Shown in pieces: positions 16,575 to 23,631 of a DNA stretch of 64,000 nt. The notes beneath the pieces are model-generated. The model was not told where the DNA came from. It worked only from the letters and a program-made list of their open reading frames with translations, and made no database searches. The DNA lies in NCBI GenBank assembly GCA_021647745.1, contig JAKIUB010000006.1, positions 43,655 through 107,654 of the forward strand. Reading direction: 5' to 3'. This DNA comes from Paracoccaceae bacterium (GTDB lineage: Bacteria; Pseudomonadota; Alphaproteobacteria; Rhodobacterales; Rhodobacteraceae). How positions within the stretch are numbered: the stretch's first letter is position 1; each line of letters starts with the position of its first letter. The position numbers and the translations under genes were made by a program.

Positions 16575-17042
16575 ATGAAACAGCTGCTGACATCGCTGCT
16601 GGCTATGGCAGCTCTTCTGATTTCGCCGAGCTACGCGCAAAGCCTGTTTCCCAGCGTTCCAAAAGCGCTGGGCGAGCCACACCCGGAGGGCAATGAATAT
16701 TGGCGCATCAACCACCCGGCGCTACTTGCCCATGATCGGGATCTGGTAGTGCTGGAGGGTATTCGCGATGTTGATGCCTCGCTGACAGGCTGTGTGGTTT
16801 GCCACGCGGTAAACGGGCCGGATCAGGCCCCCGTTCAATCGCCGGTCAGCGCCGACTCGCCAGATAATTCTTGCCGGGTTTGTCATGAGTATGTGGCAGT
16901 TAAAATCGGCTGTTTTACCTGCCATGCCTCGGTGCCGGCAATGGAAGATGTGGCCCGGATATTGCCCGAATACAGCAACTCCGATGAAGGCTGGCGCGCC
17001 TATCTGGAGGATTTGTCAAACCTACAGAGGGTGTCCCAATGA
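16575..17042 (+). CDS. dsrJ: DsrJ, triheme periplasmic cytochrome c
   Basis: A 155-residue periplasmic subunit of DsrMKJOP. A signal peptide or anchor covers residues 1-21 (MKQLLTSLLAMAALLISPSYA). Three CxxCH haem c sites are present: CVVCH at 73-77, CRVCH at 100-104 and CFTCH at 113-117, matching the three haems of DsrJ. The start is the ATG at 16575 behind GGGAGG, two bases after dsrL. It overlaps dsrO by four bases. Confidence 0.94.
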   Translation: MKQLLTSLLAMAALLISPSYAQSLFPSVPKALGEPHPEGNEYWRINHPALLAHDRDLVVLEGIRDVDASLTGCVVCHAVNGPDQAPVQSPVSADSPDNSCRVCHEYVAVKIGCFTCHASVPAMEDVARILPEYSNSDEGWRAYLEDLSNLQRVSQ

Positions 17043-17809
17043 CCAACCCCTCCAAAAAACCAAAAGGTGCAGAAATCTCGCGGCGGGATATTCTGAAATC
17101 GGGCGCGGCGTTGGCCACCCTCACTCTGGCACCGGGGGTCACGCTGATGGCCTTTGGCGGCAAGGCATCCGCCAGTGAAGATATGCCCGCTGACGGGCTG
17201 AAGCCCGGCGCGCGCTGGGGGTTGCTGATAGATGCCGGTAAATGCCCCGAAGATTGCTCCGCCTGCGTTGCAGCCTGCTCCACCGAGCAGGGCTGGGAAA
17301 ATAACGGCCTTGATACCGACCCGCAATGGATCCGCAAGGTCACCCTCAAGGAAACCGCCACCGGGCGCACTAATTCCTTGCCGGTGATGTGCCAGCATTG
17401 CGAAAACCCGCCCTGTGTGGATGTCTGCCCGACGGGTGCGTCCTTCAAGCGCGAAGACGGGATCGTGCTGGTCAACCGCCATACCTGCATCGGGTGCCGC
17501 TATTGCATGATGGCCTGCCCGTTCAAGGCGCGCTCTTTTGTGGCCGCGCCGGTCACAGGCCAAAAAAGCTATTCACCGCGCGGGGTTGGCACGGTCGAGG
17601 GCTGTAATCTTTGTGTGCACAAAATCGACCGTGGCGACGGCACTACCGCCTGTGTCGAAGCCTGCACCGCAACGGGCAATAACGCGATGATGTTCGGGGA
17701 TCTTAACGACCCCCAATCCGAAATCGCCATTGCTGTTGCCACCTATGCCAGCCAGGAGCTACGGGCCGATCTTGGCCTCGGGCTTGGCGTGCGCTACCAG
17801 AATATTTAG
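17039..17809 (+). CDS. dsrO: DsrO, periplasmic ferredoxin-like subunit of DsrMKJOP
   Basis: A 256-residue iron-sulfur protein exported by the Tat system: the signal holds the twin arginines R15-R16 (ISRRDILKSGAAL) and a hydrophobic stretch to about residue 38. Several cysteine motifs are seen, including CPEDCSACVAAC, CQHCENPPCVDVCP, CIGCRYCMMACPF and CNLCVHKI, consistent with a DMSO-reductase-B-like subunit carrying four clusters. It works with DsrP. It is twelve bases before dsrP. Confidence 0.94.
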   Translation: MTNPSKKPKGAEISRRDILKSGAALATLTLAPGVTLMAFGGKASASEDMPADGLKPGARWGLLIDAGKCPEDCSACVAACSTEQGWENNGLDTDPQWIRKVTLKETATGRTNSLPVMCQHCENPPCVDVCPTGASFKREDGIVLVNRHTCIGCRYCMMACPFKARSFVAAPVTGQKSYSPRGVGTVEGCNLCVHKIDRGDGTTACVEACTATGNNAMMFGDLNDPQSEIAIAVATYASQELRADLGLGLGVRYQNI

Positions 17810-17821
17810 GGGGAAACGAGC

Positions 17822-19033
17822 ATGGAACGGATTACTTACCGCGAGCTGAGATCAACCCCAAAGGTCTGGGGGCTGATGGCGCTTTGTGCCGCTTTTGTCG
17901 GCGCGGCCGGCATAGAGGTGTTTTATCTGGCCAAATACGGCCCTATTATTACCGGCCTTAACAACCAGATCGTCTGGGGTGTGCCCCATGTTTTTGCCAT
18001 TTTTCTGATTGTTGCCGCTTCGGGCGCGCTGAATGTATCGTCCATCGGCTCGGTTTTTGGCAAAATGGCCTATAAGCCGGTGGCGCGGATGGCCAATCTG
18101 CTGGCAGTGGCGTTGTTGATTGGCGGGTTGGCTGTGCTGGTGCTTGACCTTGGCCGCCCGGAGCGGCTGATTATGGCGATGTATACCTATAATTTCACCT
18201 CGATATTCGCGTGGAATATTCTGCTTTATTCCGGTTTCATCGGGGTTGTGGCTATATACCTTTATGCGCTGATGGCGCGAGGGGTCAGCCCCAAAGCCCT
18301 GAAGGCCGCAGCACTTTTGGCCTTTATCTGGCGCTTGGCGCTGACAACCGGCACCGGCTCTATCTTTGGCTGGCTGGTGGCACGCACCGCCTACGATACC
18401 GCGATTATGGCGCCGATGTTTATTGCCATGTCGTTTTCATTTGGCATGGCAATGTTTATGCTGGTGATGATACTGACCACTTCCATCACCCACCGGGTTT
18501 ATTCGCCAGAGCTGCGCACACGACAAGCGCGCCTGCTCGGGGTTTTTGTGGCGGCCGTGTTGTATTTTGTTATCGTTTACCACCTCAGCAATATTTATCT
18601 GGCCAAAAAAACCGCCTACGAGAGCTGGATATTGCTCAATGGCGGCATTTATACATGGCTGTTCTGGGGTGGGCAGGTGCTGATCGGCAGTATCCTTCCG
18701 ATGATCCTGCTCTTCCATCCCAAAATCGACACCAAAAAAGGCTATGTGCTACTTGCGGCGCTCTTGGTCGTGGTTGGCGGTTTTGCCCAGCTTTATGTTA
18801 TTATCGTTGGCGGGCAGGCTTATCCGCTGGAAATATTCCCCGGCTTCGAGGTGTCGAGCAGCTTTAGCGACGGGGTGGTCAATTCCTATACGCCGAAGCT
18901 GGGAGAGTTTGCCTTGGGCTTTGGCGGGATCGCGCTGGCGCTGATGATCGCGGGGCTTGGCATGAAGTTCTTGCGTATTGTGCCCGAGAACCTTTCGGAT
19001 GATAATGTCGATCCGGCTGTTTTGGCCGACTAA
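17822..19033 (+). CDS. dsrP: DsrP, NrfD/PsrC-like integral membrane subunit
   Basis: A 403-residue quinone-interacting membrane protein with about ten hydrophobic segments spread over the whole length. It starts MERITYRELRSTPKVWGLMA and ends in a soluble tail (PENLSDDNVDPAVLAD). NrfD-family features include GRPERLIM near residue 110. A GGGGG ribosome binding site precedes the ATG. It completes the DsrMKJOP set; a TrpD2-like gene follows after 16 bases. Confidence 0.93.
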   Translation: MERITYRELRSTPKVWGLMALCAAFVGAAGIEVFYLAKYGPIITGLNNQIVWGVPHVFAIFLIVAASGALNVSSIGSVFGKMAYKPVARMANLLAVALLIGGLAVLVLDLGRPERLIMAMYTYNFTSIFAWNILLYSGFIGVVAIYLYALMARGVSPKALKAAALLAFIWRLALTTGTGSIFGWLVARTAYDTAIMAPMFIAMSFSFGMAMFMLVMILTTSITHRVYSPELRTRQARLLGVFVAAVLYFVIVYHLSNIYLAKKTAYESWILLNGGIYTWLFWGGQVLIGSILPMILLFHPKIDTKKGYVLLAALLVVVGGFAQLYVIIVGGQAYPLEIFPGFEVSSSFSDGVVNSYTPKLGEFALGFGGIALALMIAGLGMKFLRIVPENLSDDNVDPAVLAD

Positions 19034-19049
19034 ACACACCGGAGGGCCA

Positions 19050-20054
19050 ATGGCACTGCACCCGTTTTCCAAATACGTGGCTATTCTTGGCCGCGGCAAA
19101 ACCAAACAGCGCGCGCTGACCGTGGAGGAGGCACGCGACAGCATGGCAATGATCCTGCGCGGCGAGGCCGAACCGGAGCAGATAGGCGCGTTTTTGATGC
19201 TGCTGCGCCTGAAGGAGGAGTCCCCAAGCGAAATCGCCGGCTTTACCCTTGGCGCGCGCGATGTGCTTTCCTTGCCCGCAACCATACCCGAGGTCGATAT
19301 CGACTGGTCATCTTATGCCGGAAAGCGGCGGCAACTGCCGTGGTTTTTACTTGCGGCTTTTTTGTTGGCGCAAAACGGGGTGAAGGTATTTATGCACGGG
19401 GCGTCCGAGCATACGCCAGGGCGGGTTTATACTGATGATGTCCTGAAATACCTCGGGTTTCCGATCGCTGACAGCCTGCAAGAGGCTTCCGATCAGATCA
19501 CGCTACGCAATTTTTCCTATACACCGCTGGAAGTGTTGTCGCCCAAGCTGCAAGCCCTGATGGGGTTGAAGCCGCTTTTGGGCCTGCGCTCGCCGGTGCA
19601 CAGCTTTTCACGCATGATCAACCCGTTTGGAGCGCCGGTTATGCTACAAGGTATTTTCCACCGCGGGTTTATGGATATCCATGCCGGCGCTGCTAGCATT
19701 CTCGGCCAGCCCGTGGCGGCGGTTTTTCGGGGCGAAGGCGGCGAGATCGAGCGGAGGCCCAACAAGCCAACCCTGGTCGGCACCATCATCGGCACTGGCG
19801 ATATGCAGACAGAAACATGGCCGCAATTGCTGTCAGAGGGCCACGCGCCCCCTGACGAGGAAATGGATATTTCCGGCTTGGTTGATCTCTGGCACAACAA
19901 GCTGGAGAGCGCCTACGCTATCGCTTCCGTAACCGGCACGCTTGCGATTGCGCTCAAGGCGCTGGGCAAGGCCGAAAGCATGAGCGCAGCCCAGATGCTG
20001 GCCGAAGATATGTGGGCCAAGCGAGACAAATCCTACTTGCCGCTCAAAGCCTAG
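19050..20054 (+). CDS. TrpD2/YbiB-like (anthranilate phosphoribosyltransferase-fold) protein
   Basis: A 334-residue protein of the glycosyltransferase family 3 / TrpD fold. The start is set at the ATG at 19050 behind GGAGG. Residues about 15-75 form the helical N-terminal domain (EEARDSMAMILRGEAEPEQIGAFLMLLRLK). The C-terminal domain contains VFMHGASEHTPGRVYTDDVL, SPVHSFSRMINPFGAP and a GEGGEIE motif. It lacks the classical TrpD GTGGD phosphoribosyl-binding motif, placing it with YbiB/TrpD2 proteins, which bind nucleic acid and have no tryptophan role. It sits between dsrP and dsrN in the same direction with two-base spacing to dsrN, so it is co-transcribed with the sulfur genes. Its role there is unknown. 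Confidence 0.85.
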   Translation: MALHPFSKYVAILGRGKTKQRALTVEEARDSMAMILRGEAEPEQIGAFLMLLRLKEESPSEIAGFTLGARDVLSLPATIPEVDIDWSSYAGKRRQLPWFLLAAFLLAQNGVKVFMHGASEHTPGRVYTDDVLKYLGFPIADSLQEASDQITLRNFSYTPLEVLSPKLQALMGLKPLLGLRSPVHSFSRMINPFGAPVMLQGIFHRGFMDIHAGAASILGQPVAAVFRGEGGEIERRPNKPTLVGTIIGTGDMQTETWPQLLSEGHAPPDEEMDISGLVDLWHNKLESAYAIASVTGTLAIALKALGKAESMSAAQMLAEDMWAKRDKSYLPLKA

Positions 20055-20056
20055 CT

Positions 20057-21418
20057 GTGGCGCGTTTTTTTATTGCTGCCGCGCATAAATCATCCGGTAA
20101 AACGGTGGTTTCGACCGGTCTGGCCGCGGCGCTGAGCCAGCAGCAAGATGTGCGCAGCTTCAAAAAAGGCCCTGATTATATTGACCCGATGTGGCTTGCT
20201 GCGGCCAGCAGCTCTCCCTGCTATAATCTTGATTATAATACCATGGGCCCTGAAGAGCTGCTGGCGCTGTTTAGTAGCCGGGCAACGGGAGACATCGCGC
20301 TGATAGAGGCCAACAAAGGGCTATATGACGGGGTGGATGTTGCGGGGAGTGATAGCAATGCCGCGCTGGCCAAGCTGCTGAAAGCGCCGGTGGTGCTGGT
20401 GATTGATACGGTCGGGATGACACGGGGGATAGCGCCGCTTTTACTCGGGTATCAGGCATTTGATACGGGGGTGAATATCGCAGGGCTAATCCTGAACAAG
20501 GTTGGCGGTGCGCGCCATGAGGGCAAGCTGCGGGCGGCGGTAAAGGCTTATACCGATATTCCGGTTATCGGGGCGATCGGCAAAAACCCCGCGCTCGAAA
20601 TCGGCGAGCGCCATCTTGGCCTGACAACACCCGCAGAGACCGGCGGGTTGAGTGCCGTGATCAGTAAAATAGGTGAAATCGTCGGAAGCTCGGTTGATCT
20701 TGACCATCTGCAACGGATCGCGGCCAGTGCGCCCGCGCTTCCACGCCCTCCAACACCCAAGCTGGCCGCAGGAGGGCAGGTCAGAATAGGTATCGCGCGA
20801 GATACCGCCTTTGGTTTTTATTACGCCGATGATCTTGAGGCGCTAGAAGCGGCGGGCGCGAAGCTGGTATTTTTTAATACCTTGTCGGACCCGATCCTGC
20901 CCGAAATTGATGGCTTGTTCATTGGGGGCGGTTTTCCCGAAGCCCGAATGATGGCGCTGGAAGCCAACGCCGCGCTACGCGCCGATATAAAAGCAAAGAT
21001 AGAGGCCGGTCTGCCAACCTATGCCGAGTGCGGCGGGCTGATGTATTTGTGCAAAAGCCTGAGCTGGAAGGGCGAAACAAGGCAGATGGTCGGAGCTGTC
21101 AAGGGTGATGCTGTGATGAACGCGCGCCCCCAGGGGCGTGGCTATACCCGACTAAAGGCGCGTGGCGGTATTTGGGAAGCCGGTACCGAGATATTGGCAC
21201 ACGAGTTTCATTATGCGCGGGTGGATAACCTGCCTGCCGATACCCGCTATGCCTACGAGGTGCTGCGCGGCCACGGGATTGACGGCAAAAACGACGGGGT
21301 ATCAAGCCACAATATGCTCGCCGGGTTTTGCCACTTGCGCAACAGCGACAAAACCCCTTGGGCGATGCGTTTTGTCGATTTTGTGCGTTTTGTCGATTTT
21401 GTCCGCGCCAAGGCATAA
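20057..21418 (+). CDS. dsrN: DsrN, cobyrinate a,c-diamide synthase-like amidase
   Basis: Glutamine-dependent amidase proposed to convert sirohaem into the siro(haem)amide of DsrAB. The likely start is the GTG at 20057, two bases after the previous stop; no strong ribosome binding site is visible. The 453-residue product has an ATP-binding P-loop (AAHKSSGKTVVSTGLAAAL) at the N-terminus and a C-terminal class I glutaminase domain with IGGGFPEAR and the nucleophile motif YAECGGLMYL. The last codons carry a tandem 18-base duplication giving FVDFVRFVDFV. In another setting the same family would be CbiA/CobB. The context at the end of the dsr operon favours DsrN; cobN and cobO lie about 34-38 kb away. 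Confidence 0.87.
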   Translation: MARFFIAAAHKSSGKTVVSTGLAAALSQQQDVRSFKKGPDYIDPMWLAAASSSPCYNLDYNTMGPEELLALFSSRATGDIALIEANKGLYDGVDVAGSDSNAALAKLLKAPVVLVIDTVGMTRGIAPLLLGYQAFDTGVNIAGLILNKVGGARHEGKLRAAVKAYTDIPVIGAIGKNPALEIGERHLGLTTPAETGGLSAVISKIGEIVGSSVDLDHLQRIAASAPALPRPPTPKLAAGGQVRIGIARDTAFGFYYADDLEALEAAGAKLVFFNTLSDPILPEIDGLFIGGGFPEARMMALEANAALRADIKAKIEAGLPTYAECGGLMYLCKSLSWKGETRQMVGAVKGDAVMNARPQGRGYTRLKARGGIWEAGTEILAHEFHYARVDNLPADTRYAYEVLRGHGIDGKNDGVSSHNMLAGFCHLRNSDKTPWAMRFVDFVRFVDFVRAKA

Positions 21419-21446
21419 AAAAACCCCGCCAAAAGGCGAGGCTTTT
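21417..21446. terminator. Bidirectional terminator between dsrN and tusA
   Basis: CCCCGCC (21424-21430), AAAA, GGCGAGG (21435-21441) form a seven-base stem with one mismatch. It is followed by TTTT on the plus strand and by seven T residues on the minus strand. The convergent tusA transcript is served best. Confidence 0.75.
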
Positions 21447-21466
21447 CAGGGCTATCCTAGGAGGGA

Positions 21467-21691
21467 TCAGCTCTTTTTAATTTCAAACAGGTAGATATTA
21501 CCTTCGGTATTGGAGGATAGAAGCTCGTTGCCTGTCTGCGAGCAGAAAGCCGCAAAATCGGCGATAGAGCCGGGGTCCGTCGAGCGGATTTCCAGCACTT
21601 GACCAGCCTCCATGCCTTTGAGCGCTTTTTTTGCTTTGATGATTGGCAGCGGGCAGTTCAGGCCTTCTGCGTTGAGGGTTTGGTCAGCCAT
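21467..21691 (-). CDS. tusA: Sulfur carrier protein TusA
   Basis: A 74-residue cytoplasmic persulfide carrier. Cys13 in the signature LNCPLPIIKAKKAL is the sulfur-binding residue; the two-layer alpha/beta remainder (EAGQVLEIRSTDPGS...) is typical. In sulfur oxidisers TusA passes sulfur to DsrEFH. It follows dsrE2 by 24 bases on the same strand, an arrangement common in such organisms, and converges on dsrN. Confidence 0.94.
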   Translation of the reverse strand: MADQTLNAEGLNCPLPIIKAKKALKGMEAGQVLEIRSTDPGSIADFAAFCSQTGNELLSSNTEGNIYLFEIKKS

Positions 21692-21715
21692 ATTATGGAG
21701 CCTTTCTTTTGTGGG

Positions 21716-22216
21716 TTAGATAAAGAGGTTAATGTCTGATTTGGTCGCGACATCGATATAGGTGGCAGCGCCGCCCAGTTCGATACCGTCGATCATGTCT
21801 TTGCGGTCCATCTCGAACAGATCAAGGGTCATCTGGCAGGCGATCATCCGCACATCTGATTCAACAGCCGCATCGCGCAGTTCCTCGATAGAGGCCACGC
21901 CTTTTTTCTTGAACAGGTTTTTCATCATGGTGGTGGCGCCACGGTCCACGCCCGGCAGAGCCGCAATGATATTTGGCATAGCGACATGCATGCCGCCCAT
22001 TGGCATTTTCATGGCCGGATTGCCAAGGGTGGTCATCTTCAGATCAAGCTTTTTATTGAGTAACGGCAAGCCGTAAAAGGTAAAAAACATCGTTACATCA
22101 AGATCCATCGCGGCGGCCGTAGTGCCCAGTATAAAAGGCGGATAGGCCCAGTCGAGCGACCCTTTTGTTACAATAATCGACATGCTTTTTGCGTTGCCAA
22201 AATCTCCGTCTGCCAT
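21716..22216 (-). CDS. dsrE2: DsrE2-type peroxiredoxin-like sulfurtransferase
   Basis: A 166-residue DsrE/DsrF/DrsH-superfamily protein of the DsrE2 branch. It begins SMSIIVTKGSLDWAYPPFIL, has a methionine- and glycine-rich centre (MKMPMGGMHVAMPNIIAALP) and a single cysteine, Cys127 (MIACQMTLDLFEM), the likely sulfur-carrying residue. There is no membrane segment. It forms a pair with tusA, and the two are divergent from a YeeE/YedE transporter, which suggests a sulfur uptake and relay unit. Confidence 0.88.
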   Translation of the reverse strand: MADGDFGNAKSMSIIVTKGSLDWAYPPFILGTTAAAMDLDVTMFFTFYGLPLLNKKLDLKMTTLGNPAMKMPMGGMHVAMPNIIAALPGVDRGATTMMKNLFKKKGVASIEELRDAAVESDVRMIACQMTLDLFEMDRKDMIDGIELGGAATYIDVATKSDINLFI

Positions 22217-22464
22217 GGTGCCTACTCCCCTATATGTTTCCTGGCGCTATTACATTAGAATTATTGAATACTAAAAAAACGAATTCGTCAAGAATTGCAG
22301 GGCGGGATGCACTCGGATTTGACAAAAAAGTGAAAATTTTGTTTCATTCTGCATATTTTATAATTTTTGCTTACATATAAAATATCATATATACTAATAT
22401 TATAAAAAACCATCCAAGTATAGGCACGGAAAAACCGCGCCAGAATCACCACGGGAGACAGAAA
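22217..22464. promoter_or_regulatory. AT-rich divergent promoter region between dsrE2 and the YeeE/YedE gene
   Basis: The 248 bases are far more AT-rich than their surroundings, especially 22335-22410. Inverted repeats are seen: AATTC-GTCAA-GAATT (22282-22296) and ACAAAA...TTTTGT (22322-22342). AATTATTGAATA (22258-22269) resembles the TTATTGAA core in the dsrA promoter. A GGGAGA ribosome binding site precedes the transporter. These are candidate operators for a sulfur-responsive ArsR-type regulator, not proven. Confidence 0.45.
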
Positions 22465-23559
22465 ATGATTGACGTTTTGAGGGATTCCATTCTTGAGAAC
22501 CCCGCATCCTACATGATGTTCGGGGGGCTGTTGATTGGCACGCTGCTCGGGTTTGTTGTATATCGCACCAACTTTTGCGCGATGGGTTCGGTTTCGGATC
22601 TGGTAAATTTTGGCGATTGGCGGCGCTTTCGCAGCTGGGTGCTGGCAGGGGCAACCGCGATTATCGGAGTGTTTATTCTCAATAAAATGGGGGTGATGAA
22701 CCCTAGAGACAGTATATTTCTTACTCCGATGTTCACCTGGATCGGCTTCGTGAGCGGCGGGTTTATTTTTGGTGTGGGTATGGTGCTTTCGGCGGGCTGT
22801 GTGAGCCGCAATCTGGTGCGGGCCGGTTCGGGTGATCTGCGCTCTGTTTTGGTGTTGGTTGTTATCGGTATCTTTGCTTTCATGACCATTGGCGGGCTGC
22901 TCGGGCCTTTGCGGGTGTGGTTTGTTGGCATTGGCACCACCGATTTGTCTGATGCCGGCATGGCGGGGCAAGGTTTGGGAGATTTGCTCGGCGCGCTCAC
23001 AGGGCTGGAGGTGGCGCAGGCCAATCTTTATGCCTTTATTGGCATGGCGGGGCTGATGCTGGGCTATATTTTTATGAACAAGAAATTTCGCGCTTCGCCT
23101 GTGCATATTATTGCCGGCGTGAGTATCGGCCTGCTGGCCACCGCGGGCTGGATGCTGACCGGACTGGCACAAGATGATTTTGCCGATGTTCCGGTGGCGC
23201 TTACCTCGCTGACCTTTGTGCAGCCGTCAGGGGCGACGGTTGATTATTTGATGCGTTTTACCGCCTATTCAACCATGGCCTTTCCGGTTGCGGTGGTCTT
23301 TGGCACTATACTTGGCGGTTTCCTCGGGGCGGCCTCTAAAAAGGAGCTGCAATTGCGCACCTTTAATGGCGAGGCCGATACCGCACGCAATATTGTTGGC
23401 GCAGCAATGATGGGTATTGGCGGTGTTTTGGCGCTGGGCTGCACCATTGGCCAGGGTGTCACGGGTGTATCCACCCTTGCCATGGGGTCGTTTATCACCT
23501 TTGCCTTTCTGGTGATCGGCGGGGTTGTCGGGATGAAAGTGATGGAATGGACGGCTTGA
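22465..23559 (+). CDS. YeeE/YedE-family sulfur (thiosulfate-type) transporter
   Basis: A 364-residue inner-membrane protein with about nine to ten hydrophobic segments. The cysteine-containing pore motifs of the YeeE/TsuA family are visible: NFCAMGSVSDL near residue 35, SAGCVSRNLVRAGSGDLR near 110 and ALGCTIGQGVTGVSTLA near 330. In YeeE the equivalent cysteines relay thiosulfate. Its position divergent from dsrE2-tusA suggests that it feeds sulfur into the TusA relay. The exact substrate cannot be told from sequence. Confidence 0.88.
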   Translation: MIDVLRDSILENPASYMMFGGLLIGTLLGFVVYRTNFCAMGSVSDLVNFGDWRRFRSWVLAGATAIIGVFILNKMGVMNPRDSIFLTPMFTWIGFVSGGFIFGVGMVLSAGCVSRNLVRAGSGDLRSVLVLVVIGIFAFMTIGGLLGPLRVWFVGIGTTDLSDAGMAGQGLGDLLGALTGLEVAQANLYAFIGMAGLMLGYIFMNKKFRASPVHIIAGVSIGLLATAGWMLTGLAQDDFADVPVALTSLTFVQPSGATVDYLMRFTAYSTMAFPVAVVFGTILGGFLGAASKKELQLRTFNGEADTARNIVGAAMMGIGGVLALGCTIGQGVTGVSTLAMGSFITFAFLVIGGVVGMKVMEWTA

Positions 23560-23574
23560 GACGCTACCAGCATT

Positions 23575-23614
23575 AAAAAAGGGCGGCACCGGTTATCTGG
23601 CGCCGCCCTTTTTG
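23575..23614. terminator. Bidirectional terminator between the YeeE/YedE gene and gcvP
   Basis: GGGCGGC (23581-23587) pairs with GCCGCCC (23602-23608), with TTTTT after it on the plus strand and six A residues before it, giving T-runs in both directions between two convergent genes. Confidence 0.85.
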
Positions 23615-23631
23615 CCCCTCATAGATGGGGG

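Noticed and set aside
15358..16593. Long minus-strand open frame opposite dsrL
   Set aside because: The opposite strand encodes the full DsrL with all its motifs; this frame shows no recognisable domain and is a shadow favoured by GC-rich codons.
20057..21418. Annotation of dsrN as cobB/cbiA for cobalamin synthesis
   Set aside because: The family is the same, but the position at the end of the dsr operon fits DsrN; the cobalamin genes are over 30 kb away.
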